7,517 bases of DNA from an uncultured Desulfuromonadales bacterium (GCA_945788205.1 CALZLE010000506.1:1-7517), one strand, 5' to 3'; positions 1 to 6,924 are shown, numbered from the stretch's first letter. Notes: generated by a model not told the origin, from the letters alone. Program-made: numbers and translations.

Positions 1-765
1 CTTGATGCCGACAACGTTCGCGATTTACTGGATGATGTTGCCAACAAAAGCATCGACATTCTTAAAACTTTTGAAATTGATCCAGGCGACCTCAGACCTT
101 ATTCACAAATGCTTCAGGAAGCAAATGCAGAGCTCGGAAAACTGAACCTCTCATACGAACAGCTTGTAATGGAGTTGAAAGAGGCGAAGGAAAAAGCCGA
201 GCGCCTTGCCAATGAGTTGCAGGATGCAAATTCCCGATTGAAGGAGCTGGTTTCTCGAGACGGGCTAACGGGACTGTACAATCACCGATATTTCCAGGAA
301 ATTCTGGAAAAAGAACTGGCCCGAGCCATTCGTTATGAACACTCGGTATCACTGATCATGTTCGACATCGATTTTTTCAAAAAAGTAAATGATAATTATG
401 GGCACCCTGCCGGCGACCTGGTTTTGATGAATATGGCCCGGGTTGTCGAAGGAGCCGTGCGCCCAAGTGATATTGTCGCTCGTTATGGGGGAGAAGAATT
501 TGCTGTCATCCTGCCCGAAACAGAAGGAACGGGGCTAAAAGTATTTGCCGAGCGTTTGCGGAGAAGTATTGAGGGCGTTGTAACAAATGCCGACAAACAT
601 CAGATCAACGTCACAATCAGTGCTGGTGGCACAACATTTACACCAGACAAACCACAAGTGACCAAGCAGAAAATGATCGACACTGCAGACCGAGCTCTTT
701 ATGCGTCAAAACACAATGGTCGAAATCGTGTCACAATTTACGACCCACTCGAGCCAGAATCTTAG
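1..765 (+). CDS. Diguanylate cyclase, GGDEF domain (5' end outside window; probably HDOD-GGDEF)
   Basis: The protein makes the second messenger cyclic di-GMP from two GTP in the cytoplasm. The frame is open from base 1 with no stop, so the gene begins upstream; the ATG at 109 is internal, since the 36 codons before it continue the same helical pattern. Numbering codons from base 1, residues about 37-85 are charged helix/coiled coil, then comes the GGDEF domain: RDGLTGLYN at about 86-94, FDIDFFK (metal-binding Asp) near 121-127, the GGEEF active loop at 163-167, and a C-terminal YASKHNGRNRV motif. RPSD at 154-157 sits exactly five residues before GGEEF and matches the inhibitory I-site, so product feedback inhibition is expected. 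The N-terminal fragment (LLDDVANKSIDIL, then a PGD loop and Gln-rich helix) resembles the end of HDOD domains in Desulfuromonadales HDOD-GGDEF proteins; that part is inference. The TAG stop overlaps the stop of the convergent gene. Confidence 0.93.
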   Translation, partial: LDADNVRDLLDDVANKSIDILKTFEIDPGDLRPYSQMLQEANAELGKLNLSYEQLVMELKEAKEKAERLANELQDANSRLKELVSRDGLTGLYNHRYFQEILEKELARAIRYEHSVSLIMFDIDFFKKVNDNYGHPAGDLVLMNMARVVEGAVRPSDIVARYGGEEFAVILPETEGTGLKVFAERLRRSIEGVVTNADKHQINVTISAGGTTFTPDKPQVTKQKMIDTADRALYASKHNGRNRVTIYDPLEPES

Positions 766-1364
766 AACGAAGAATTTGGCTGCTGTAAAAAAGTGACTTC
801 CTCTGCCGTCGAGTCTCTCCCAAGAATCTGATTGCGGTGCGGAAAGCGGCCGAAACGCTCAATGATGTCCTGATGACGGATAGCATAATCGTGGAAACTA
901 TCAAACGCTGACTGACACTGTTCGCTGACAACTCCCCTTATTTGTTCAAACAATTCAACTGATTGCTGCTGTATGTGCTTATCTTCACTGTGCTCTAGAG
1001 GCAGATAAACAAAGACGCGTTCGATCGGTCGTAGCTCTTTATCGTATCCATTTGTTAGCGCCTCCAATGCAAGTTGCAGTGCGATTGAATCGCTACCGAA
1101 TGCCCGCGCATCGCCGCGATAGATATTGCGCGTAAACTGATCAAGCAAAAGAATTGTCGCCAGATAGCGTTTCGCAGCTGGCTCTTTTCCCCTCAGGACA
1201 CCTTGCTTATCGGCCACGTCAACCAGTGCGCCAAAACGTTGCTCTATTTCACGATCAACCTGATCGTTCTTACTAAACCAGAGGCTCCCTTTCTGCTCTA
1301 AGACCTGAGAATCTTCTTCGCTTTCACCAAACCAGAAATTCAGTATTTCTTCGCAGACTGTCAT
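762..1364 (-). CDS. DUF924 family protein
   Basis: This is a 200-residue soluble protein of the DUF924 family (TPR-like helical fold, biochemical role not established). The family hallmarks are all visible: LNFWFG at residues 8-13, LLLDQFTRNIYRGDARAF at 72-89, YLPLEHSED at 120-128, and the C-terminal block FGRFPHRN (171-178) followed by LGRDST (181-186) and QPNSSF (195-200). The protein is full length and ends in the usual family C-terminus. The start is fixed by a good ribosome binding site, AAGGAG, six bases before the ATG. It has no signal peptide or membrane segment. It is transcribed alone, converging on the diguanylate cyclase gene and diverging from the Mla-type operon. No partner suggests a pathway. 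Family assignment is strong; function is unknown. Confidence 0.9.
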   Translation of the reverse strand: MTVCEEILNFWFGESEEDSQVLEQKGSLWFSKNDQVDREIEQRFGALVDVADKQGVLRGKEPAAKRYLATILLLDQFTRNIYRGDARAFGSDSIALQLALEALTNGYDKELRPIERVFVYLPLEHSEDKHIQQQSVELFEQIRGVVSEQCQSAFDSFHDYAIRHQDIIERFGRFPHRNQILGRDSTAEEVTFLQQPNSSF

Positions 1365-1370
1365 AGCTTT

Positions 1371-1376
1371 CTCCTT
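1371..1376 (-). promoter_or_regulatory. Ribosome binding site of the DUF924 gene
   Basis: On the minus strand this reads AAGGAG, six bases before the ATG at 1364. It supports that start codon. Confidence 0.75.
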
Positions 1377-1409
1377 GCGTAAGACCTAATACAAGTTTAA
1401 CAGCAGACC

Positions 1410-1421
1410 GAAAATATTTTC
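1410..1421. promoter_or_regulatory. 12-bp perfect palindrome GAAAATATTTTC, possible operator
   Basis: This is a perfect 12-bp palindrome in the 149-bp spacer between the divergent DUF924 gene and the Mla-type operon. A second 12-bp palindrome of different sequence lies 24 bp away, centre to centre. The symmetry is seen directly; a role as a protein-binding site is inference. Confidence 0.35.
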
Positions 1422-1433
1422 ACGGGATAAGTT

Positions 1434-1445
1434 TTTCTGCAGAAA
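1434..1445. promoter_or_regulatory. 12-bp perfect palindrome TTTCTGCAGAAA, possible operator
   Basis: This is the second perfect 12-bp palindrome in the same divergent spacer, centred about 75 bp upstream of the permease start codon. It contains a PstI-like core, CTGCAG. The binding protein, if any, is unknown; no convincing -35/-10 pair could be assigned beside it. Confidence 0.35.
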
Positions 1446-1513
1446 GCTGGATACTCACGTCCCGGCATGATATTTTATAGAACAATTACAGTTATTTCTA
1501 AGCAATTGGTGCT

Positions 1514-2650
1514 ATGCAGTCTACATGCGGCAGTAAATACCAACTACAATTCAACGAGCAGACGGCCTGCCTCTCTTTTTCTGGTGATTGGTTGTTTTCT
1601 GCCGGCATTCCGGATATTGAGCCACTGCTCGGAACTCTGCAACAAACAGCAGACTGCCAAAACCTTCAGTTTGACAGTGATCAGCTTGGTGAGTGGGACA
1701 GCGGACTGATGACCTTTCTGGTCAAGCTGACCGACGCCTGTCAGCAGCACCAAATTGCGGTTGAAAACTCTGGCCTCCCTTCCGGTGCCCAGAAATTGTT
1801 ATCTCTGGCCAATAGCGTTCCAGAGCATAAAGGCGTTCGCCGCCAGCTTCTTGGACAGCCCGTTCTGACACGGATCGGTAACGTCACCATCGAGATGCAT
1901 CGCAACTGGACCGACCTCCTCGGATTTCTTGGCGAAACATTTTATGCCGTCCTTAACTTATTTCGAGGCCGTGCGCGTTTTCGAACCTCTGACCTTCTTT
2001 ACCAGATTGAGGGTGCTGGCCCTTCAGCGTTAGCAATTATTACTCTGATCAGCACACTGGTCGGTTTGATTTTGGCTTTTGTCGGTGCTGTACAGTTACG
2101 TCTGTTCGGTGCCCAGATTTACATTGCCGATCTGGTTGGCCTTGGCATGGCGCGAGAGATGGGCGCTATGATGACAGCAATTATCATGGCCGGGCGGACC
2201 GGTGCAGCCTATGCAGCACAGCTTGGCACCATGCAGGTCAACGAAGAGATCGACGCCCTCAAAACTATGGGCATCTCTCCAATCGAGTTTTTGGTTTTGC
2301 CGCGCCTGTTAGCCCTCTGCCTGATGATGCCGCTCCTTTGCGTTTATGCCGATTTTATGGGTATTCTTGGCGGTGCTATGGTCAGCTCGCTGATGCTCGA
2401 CATCTCATTTTTCGAGTATTACCAGCAAGTCCAGTCAGCAGTGCCGCTAAAGCATTTCCTTATCGGCATTATCAAAGCGACAATCTTTGGCGTTCTGGTA
2501 GCAACCGCTGGCTGTTTTCGTGGTATGCAGTGCGGTCGCAGTGCATCGGCGGTCGGTTTTGCCGCAACCAACGCAGTGGTCACCTCAATAGTGTTGATTG
2601 TTGTTGCCGACGCTATTATCACTGTCATTTGTCAGATTCTGGGGTTTTAA
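1514..2650 (+). CDS. MlaE-type lipid ABC transporter permease with fused N-terminal STAS (MlaB-like) domain
   Basis: This is the inner-membrane permease of an MCE-type phospholipid/lipid transporter. Of its 378 residues, about 1-115 form a STAS-like domain (beta strand YQLQF / CLSFSGDW near 9-26, and the conserved WDSGLMTFL at 61-69, where S63 matches the Ser/Thr of MlaB and anti-anti-sigma factors). Residues about 120-378 are the MlaE (permease) domain: an amphipathic interface helix near 133-150, hydrophobic segments at about 173-196, 205-228, 258-280, 282-298, 314-334 and 350-375, and the signature VNEEIDALKTMGISP at 242-256, which contacts the ATPase. E. coli has MlaB as a separate protein; here it is built into the permease. 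The ATG is preceded by an in-frame TAA at 1499-1501, so no longer ATG/GTG/TTG start exists, although the ribosome binding site is weak (GGTG). First gene of a four-gene operon; its stop abuts the ATPase ATG with no gap. Confidence 0.93.
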   Translation: MQSTCGSKYQLQFNEQTACLSFSGDWLFSAGIPDIEPLLGTLQQTADCQNLQFDSDQLGEWDSGLMTFLVKLTDACQQHQIAVENSGLPSGAQKLLSLANSVPEHKGVRRQLLGQPVLTRIGNVTIEMHRNWTDLLGFLGETFYAVLNLFRGRARFRTSDLLYQIEGAGPSALAIITLISTLVGLILAFVGAVQLRLFGAQIYIADLVGLGMAREMGAMMTAIIMAGRTGAAYAAQLGTMQVNEEIDALKTMGISPIEFLVLPRLLALCLMMPLLCVYADFMGILGGAMVSSLMLDISFFEYYQQVQSAVPLKHFLIGIIKATIFGVLVATAGCFRGMQCGRSASAVGFAATNAVVTSIVLIVVADAIITVICQILGF

Positions 2651-3400
2651 ATGTCTGCAGATTATCATCTCAACATCCAGAACCTGACGATGGCCTATGG
2701 TGAAAGTATTATCCAAAAAGACCTCAACTTTACCGTCCAGCATGGTGAGATCTTCATCATTATGGGTGGCAGTGGTTGCGGCAAAAGTACTTTGTTGCGT
2801 CATCTCGTCGGCTTGATGCAGCCCCATAAGGGGCAAATCCTGATTAACGGCACTGATCTCTGGCAAACATCGACAGAGCAACGCAATCAGATCATCAGTC
2901 GTAGCGGAGTTCTTTATCAGGGCGGCGCACTCTGGAGCTCAATGACCCTGGCTGAAAACCTTGAGGTCCCCCTGAAAGAGTACACCGACTTGACCGCCAA
3001 ACAGATCATTGAAGTGATCAATTACAAGCTTTCGTTGGTCGGTCTTGCCGGGTTTGAAGACTACTTTCCGTCGGAAATAAGTGGTGGCATGCAAAAGCGA
3101 GCCGGGCTAGCACGAGCAATTGTTCTCGACCCGGACATCCTTTTTTTTGATGAGCCCTCTGCGGGTCTCGACCCGATCAGCTCCAGGTTGTTAGATGATT
3201 TGATTTTACAGCTCCGTGACAGTCTTGGGGCGACGATCGTGATTGTCACACACGAGCTAGCAAGTATATTTTCGGTTGGCGACAAATCTATTTTTCTTGA
3301 CCCAACCCGAAAAACAATTATCGCCAGAGGAGCACCGCAACAGCTTCTTGATACATGCGATGATCCACACGTCAGAAAGTTTTTAACCAGAGACAGCTGA
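2651..3400 (+). CDS. MlaF-type lipid transporter ATP-binding protein
   Basis: This cytoplasmic ATPase of 249 residues powers the MlaE-type permease. All nucleotide-binding motifs are intact: Walker A GGSGCGKST at 39-47, Q-loop Gln90 in LYQGGALWSSMTL, signature SGGMQKR at 144-150, Walker B ILFFDEP at 163-169 with catalytic Glu168, D-loop AGLD at 171-174, and H-loop His201. The SGGM form of the signature and the GGALWSSMTLAENL stretch are typical of the MlaF/Mkl branch rather than of importers. It is slightly shorter than E. coli MlaF, mainly at the C-terminus, where MlaF has its dimer handshake extension. The start codon follows the permease stop directly; GGGG at 2641-2644 inside the permease's last codons can serve as ribosome binding site, so translational coupling is likely. 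The next gene begins 15 bases after the stop. Confidence 0.95.
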   Translation: MSADYHLNIQNLTMAYGESIIQKDLNFTVQHGEIFIIMGGSGCGKSTLLRHLVGLMQPHKGQILINGTDLWQTSTEQRNQIISRSGVLYQGGALWSSMTLAENLEVPLKEYTDLTAKQIIEVINYKLSLVGLAGFEDYFPSEISGGMQKRAGLARAIVLDPDILFFDEPSAGLDPISSRLLDDLILQLRDSLGATIVIVTHELASIFSVGDKSIFLDPTRKTIIARGAPQQLLDTCDDPHVRKFLTRDS

Positions 3401-3415
3401 TTTTATTTACAGCCA

Positions 3416-4444
3416 ATGAATGGGACAACCATGCAACGAAGGAAAAGAATTGACCCAAGAGTCATCGGCAGTTTTGTCGTAGGCGCTATCCTGCTCAGCG
3501 TTGCCGGTTTGATCTTTTTCGGTCCTGGCGGTTTGATTTCAGAAACTGAACACTATGTTTTACATTTTGACAGTTCGGTCAAAGGGCTGACTGTTGGCTC
3601 ACCGGTTCGCTTTCGCGGGGTAAAAGTTGGACAGGTAAAAGAGATTAGTGTGCGCGTTCGTCCGACCGATTTTGAATTTCACATCCCGGTTATTATTGAA
3701 ATTGAACCCTCTCGGATTGAAGCAGATGGCACAGACCTCGGCTTGTTTGAAGCCTTAAAGTATTCCGTTAAAGGAGAGAATCCCCTCAAGCACCTCGTCA
3801 AAAAAGGCTTGCGTGCACAACTGCAGCTCGACAGTCTGGTGACAGGCCGCCTCTACGTTAATTTTGACATGCATCCTGATGAGCCCATCTATTTGCCCGA
3901 ATATCCTGCTGAATATCCAGCGCTGCCAACGATTAGTTCCAGCCTCGGTGAGCTGACCAAAACCTTTGAGGACTTGCCCTTGCGTGAACTGGCAGAAAAG
4001 TTGATAAACTCCGCCGACGGCTTTGAACGACTTGTCACGTCACCCAACCTGCACAGCGGATTGGCTAAATTTGATCAGACGACAACCGAGCTCAATACCC
4101 TCTTGAAGAGCATGAATAGTCAGCTTAGAAGTCTCGCAAATGAAATGCGAGAAACGCTAAAAACCACGCAAGAAACTTTCGCTCATCTTGATACTAAAAT
4201 TGATCCTGTCAGCGCAGAATTTACTGAAGCAATGCGTTCCTTTGCGACAGCCTCTGAAGAGACCAAGCAGACAATGCGAGAAGTGCAGCAGATAACGAAA
4301 AGTGATTCGCAACTGCAACAACAGTTGACTTTGACCCTACAGGAATTGAGTCGTGCAGCGCGTTCGGTCCGCTATCTTTTTGCAGAAATCGAACATGATC
4401 CGCAAATCCTGTTGCGCGGCCGAAAAACGGGAGAGAAGCAATGA
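3416..4444 (+). CDS. MlaD-type MCE-domain periplasmic protein with long helical C-terminal tail
   Basis: This membrane-anchored substrate-channel subunit has 342 residues. It has a basic N-terminus (RRKR at 8-11), one membrane helix at about 17-35, and an MCE domain at about 43-150, recognisable from HFDSSVKGLTVGSPVRFRGVKVGQV (50-74) and LVTGRLYVNFD (141-151). A Pro/Tyr-rich linker (about 157-172) leads to a long, mostly helical, Gln/Thr/Glu-rich segment (about 175-325) and the C-terminal EHDPQILLRGR (326-336), a motif common at the end of PqiB-like and long MlaD-like proteins. MCE proteins of this kind form hexameric rings; the tail should extend into the periplasm. E. coli MlaD is only about 180 residues. 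No convincing ribosome binding site precedes this ATG; the in-frame ATG at 3431 has TGGGA just before it and may be the real start. The last four bases overlap the next gene. Confidence 0.92.
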   Translation: MNGTTMQRRKRIDPRVIGSFVVGAILLSVAGLIFFGPGGLISETEHYVLHFDSSVKGLTVGSPVRFRGVKVGQVKEISVRVRPTDFEFHIPVIIEIEPSRIEADGTDLGLFEALKYSVKGENPLKHLVKKGLRAQLQLDSLVTGRLYVNFDMHPDEPIYLPEYPAEYPALPTISSSLGELTKTFEDLPLRELAEKLINSADGFERLVTSPNLHSGLAKFDQTTTELNTLLKSMNSQLRSLANEMRETLKTTQETFAHLDTKIDPVSAEFTEAMRSFATASEETKQTMREVQQITKSDSQLQQQLTLTLQELSRAARSVRYLFAEIEHDPQILLRGRKTGEKQ

Positions 4445-5025
4445 TGCGCATTCTGTTAGTGTCGATACTGCTGCTTTGTACTAGCTGCATTCAACTGGGC
4501 GGCGGGCCGCAACAACCAACCAATTACTATCTACTTGAATCTTTAGCAGAGACAAGGCCTGCCACGGGTTCTGCGTCGTTGAGAGTACTCATTGCCCCCA
4601 TCGACTTCCCCAGCTATCTTGATCGGCCACAAATCGTCAGCCGTGACCAGAAAAACCTCATTCTTATTTCAGATCACAAGCGCTGGGCTGAACCGCTTTC
4701 AGACAACCTGAACCGCATCCTGCGCGAGAACCTCTTCAAACAATTGCCTGGTGCGCAAATCAACACCGCACCATGGCAGGACAGCTCATCCCCTACACAT
4801 TTGGTCAAGCTGGCAATAAATCGTTTTGACGGCATCCTCAGAAAACAGACTGAGGTCGATATCCGCTGGTCATTACATGACCTTCAAAACGATACTAAAA
4901 TAGCAGGTCGCCAGTTCCTTGCTCAATTGCCTATCGGTGACGATCATCAAGGCCTGATTGATGGATTAAATGATGCGCTTAATGTATTCAGCCAAGAGAT
5001 TGCTACGGCATTGCTGGACCATTAG
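4441..5025 (+). CDS. PqiC/YmbA-type ABC transport auxiliary lipoprotein
   Basis: This is a 194-residue predicted outer-membrane lipoprotein of the ABC_trans_aux / PqiC family, the docking partner of MCE transporters. A short signal peptide (residues 1-15, hydrophobic ILLVSILLL) ends in LCTSC with Cys16 as the lipidated residue; Cys rather than Leu at -3 is a little unusual. Residue +2 is Ile, not Asp, so by the E. coli Lol rule it would go to the outer membrane. The family's TNYYLL motif is at 27-32, followed by alternating strands and helices, including LRVLIAPIDFPSYLDRPQIV (48-67) and the SDNLNRILRENL helix. It overlaps the MCE gene by ATGA and has a second in-frame ATG immediately after the first; GGGAG at 4429-4433 is the likely ribosome binding site for either. 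Last gene of the operon; a hairpin follows at 5033-5063. Confidence 0.88.
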   Translation: MMRILLVSILLLCTSCIQLGGGPQQPTNYYLLESLAETRPATGSASLRVLIAPIDFPSYLDRPQIVSRDQKNLILISDHKRWAEPLSDNLNRILRENLFKQLPGAQINTAPWQDSSSPTHLVKLAINRFDGILRKQTEVDIRWSLHDLQNDTKIAGRQFLAQLPIGDDHQGLIDGLNDALNVFSQEIATALLDH

Positions 5026-5032
5026 CCGAGAC

Positions 5033-5063
5033 AAAAAAAGGGAGCTACCAAGCAGCTCCCTTT
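5033..5063. terminator. Bidirectional intrinsic terminator between the lipid-transport operon and the phosphohexomutase gene
   Basis: A perfect 10-bp stem, AAAGGGAGCT (5037-5046) with AGCTCCCTTT (5054-5063), closes a 7-base loop. Read on the minus strand, the stem is followed by a run of seven T, so it is a strong terminator for the phosphohexomutase gene ending at 5087. On the plus strand only three T follow, so termination of the operon ending at 5025 should be weaker. Confidence 0.9.
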
Positions 5064-5086
5064 CCACTTCTGTTCTTCTTGCGATT

Positions 5087-6508
5087 TCAACCGAGAATAA
5101 ACTCTTCGCCATATTGGATCAAATCATCCAGAGATTTACTGTCCCCTGCTTCGCCATAAAGACGCACAACCGGTTCGGTCCCAGACTTACGGAACAACAT
5201 CCAGCTACCATCATCAAACAGGAATTTATTACCGTCAATACGGATAATTTCGACGATCTCACGCCCGCCAATCTGCTTTGGTGGATTTTGTAGTTTTTCA
5301 GGCAGCGTGGCTTCGAGGTCAGGTGTCAGGCGAATATTGATCCGACGGGTGTAAATCTCACCGACGCGTTGGTACAAATCGGTCAGCAAATCACGCAGAG
5401 TGCGCTTTTCGACCGCCACCATTTCGGCGACCAGCAAACAGGCCAGAATTCCATCTTTTTCTGGCACATGCCCGCAAATCGTCAGCCCGGCACTCTCCTC
5501 GCCACCGATCAGAATCTTGCCTTCGCTAATATACTCACCGATATATTTAAAACCGACCGGGGTCTCGAGCACCTCAACACCATGGTGCTTGGCAACGGCA
5601 TCGATTAAGTGTGACGTCGCAACACTTCGCGCAGCATTGCCGCGCATTCCTTTGCGCCGAATCATGTAATCGAACAACAGAGCGAGAATGTAGTTCGGCT
5701 CGATGTAGCTTCCATCGGCATCGACAATTCCGAAACGGTCAGCATCCCCATCGGTGGCAATTCCCAACGCAATTGAGTCATCAGCTTTTATCAATTCGAT
5801 GAAATCTGGAATATGTGCTTCAGCCGGTTCCGGCGGCTCACCACCAAAGTAGGGATCAAGCTGATCGTTGATTTTCACAACCTGCACACCGGCCTGTTCG
5901 AGAATCGTATCGAGATAATCCCGTCCGGAGCCATAAAGCGGATTGACCGCAAGCGTCATCCCGGAATCGGCGATGGCCTTAAAATCAACCAAGTTGCGGA
6001 GGGTTTCAAAATACGCAGTGCGTGGGTCAATCTCTTCAAACAAACCTGTTTCTGTCGCCTTATCCAAGGAAATTTCTTTATAGACAATTTCGCCGAGCAT
6101 CTCGTTGGCCCGTTTTTCAATATCACCAGTGGTCTCTGGCAGCGCCGGGCCACCCCAGGCGGGAGAAAACTTGATGCCATTGTAATTGTATGGATTGTGG
6201 CTCGCGGTAAAATTGATTGCCCCAGCCGCCTTACGTCTGAGCAGTTCGTGGGCAATCACCGGTGTTGGTGTGTCACGCTGACAAAAATAACTTTTGATTC
6301 CGGCGCCCGCCAAGACCCGAGCCGTTTCTCGAGCGAAATCGGCACCCATAAAGCGGGCATCATAGCCGATAACCATTCCCTGATCCGCCAAACCTTCGGC
6401 ATGCAGATGATCAGCGATCGCTTGAGTGACAACACGAACATTATCTAGTGTGAAATCTTCGCATAAAATGCCACGCCATCCTGAAGTCCCGAATTTAATC
6501 TGAGACAT
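5087..6508 (-). CDS. Phosphoglucomutase/phosphomannomutase (alpha-D-phosphohexomutase family)
   Basis: This cytoplasmic enzyme of 473 residues interconverts hexose 1- and 6-phosphates (glucose and/or mannose), feeding sugar-nucleotide, polysaccharide and glycogen pathways. All four family active-site loops are present: the phosphoserine loop TASHNP at 101-106 with Ser103, the metal loop DGDADR at 253-258, the sugar-binding loop GGEESAG at 335-341, and the phosphate loop RKSGTEP at 440-446. The N-terminal FGTSGWRG (6-13) is also typical. Length is normal for a bacterial member. Substrate preference cannot be settled from motifs; GGEESAG does not exclude either sugar. The start ATG has AAGGGGG four bases upstream. 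It lies 82 bp downstream of the cysteine-cluster gene on the same strand, with no terminator seen between, so some cotranscription is possible, and it ends at a strong terminator. Confidence 0.93.
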   Translation of the reverse strand: MSQIKFGTSGWRGILCEDFTLDNVRVVTQAIADHLHAEGLADQGMVIGYDARFMGADFARETARVLAGAGIKSYFCQRDTPTPVIAHELLRRKAAGAINFTASHNPYNYNGIKFSPAWGGPALPETTGDIEKRANEMLGEIVYKEISLDKATETGLFEEIDPRTAYFETLRNLVDFKAIADSGMTLAVNPLYGSGRDYLDTILEQAGVQVVKINDQLDPYFGGEPPEPAEAHIPDFIELIKADDSIALGIATDGDADRFGIVDADGSYIEPNYILALLFDYMIRRKGMRGNAARSVATSHLIDAVAKHHGVEVLETPVGFKYIGEYISEGKILIGGEESAGLTICGHVPEKDGILACLLVAEMVAVEKRTLRDLLTDLYQRVGEIYTRRINIRLTPDLEATLPEKLQNPPKQIGGREIVEIIRIDGNKFLFDDGSWMLFRKSGTEPVVRLYGEAGDSKSLDDLIQYGEEFILG

Positions 6509-6590
6509 AAAACCCCCTTGCTGTATTTAGTAGATAATTGAAATTTATAACGGAACAAATATACCACAGAGAAATCAGTACAGAGCAGAA

Positions 6591-6893
6591 TCAATCATTA
6601 TCCATCTCAGGAGCCTGATAGTCGCTGATCCCAGCAACATACGGACAGTCCGCAGGCAAAAAACCAGCTGCGGCTAATTCAGGTGTCAGGTGAACACATT
6701 CCGGGTGCCGTTCTGAGCGTTGCTCATAGATGCGACAGCCATTCTGCTCCGTATCAAGATGCGGACAGGGTTTGTTAGTGTAAAATATTTTACCGCGATA
6801 ATCGAGTTTTTCGTAGCAACAACGTGCACAGCGCTGGCAAAGCGATTCCCATTCATCTGTCCCCGGTTTCACGATTTTTTTCTGTTCGGTCAT
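6591..6893 (-). CDS. YkgJ/YcgN-type cysteine-cluster protein (probable Zn or Fe-S binding)
   Basis: This is a small cytoplasmic protein of 100 residues with eight cysteines (19, 22, 25, 26, 43, 53, 66, 83). The core is EWESLCQRCARCCYEKL at 14-30, i.e. CxxCxxCC, followed by IFYTNKPCPHLD, CRIYEQR and PECVHLTPE. This order matches the UPF0260 (YcgN) branch of the YkgJ / CxxCxxCC family, annotated as zinc- or iron-chelating; no catalytic role is established. It is shorter than E. coli YcgN (about 150 residues) because both the N- and C-terminal regions flanking the cluster are reduced, but it keeps the cysteine pattern and looks intact. The ribosome binding site is weak. It is divergent from another eight-cysteine protein gene across 148 bp, and upstream of the phosphohexomutase gene on the same strand. 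Confidence 0.87.
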   Translation of the reverse strand: MTEQKKIVKPGTDEWESLCQRCARCCYEKLDYRGKIFYTNKPCPHLDTEQNGCRIYEQRSERHPECVHLTPELAAAGFLPADCPYVAGISDYQAPEMDND

Positions 6894-6924
6894 AAGCTCA
6901 GACTACCTGTTGTTAGGTTGAAAC

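Noticed and set aside
109..111. ATG at 109 as the start of the diguanylate cyclase gene
   Set aside because: The frame is open to base 1 and the 36 codons before it continue a plausible helical protein; no ribosome binding site precedes the ATG.
1446..1480. Possible promoter for the lipid-transport operon (TATTTT at 1471, CTGGAT at 1446)
   Set aside because: The spacer is 19 bp and the -35 match is poor; the AT-rich region offers several equally weak alternatives, so none is annotated.
2338..2703. 121-codon frame overlapping the permease and ATPase genes
   Set aside because: It is an alternate frame of a confidently assigned permease, rich in Arg/Trp/Cys with no family resemblance.
5813..6448. 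211-codon open frame on the plus strand inside the phosphohexomutase gene
   Set aside because: It is wholly antisense to a gene with every family motif intact, shows no recognisable domain, and has no ribosome binding site of note.
6509..6590. Search for a terminator or promoter between the cysteine-cluster gene and the phosphohexomutase gene
   Set aside because: No hairpin with a T-run was found. The repeated ACAGAG there is a short direct repeat, and the AT-rich boxes lack a matching -35.
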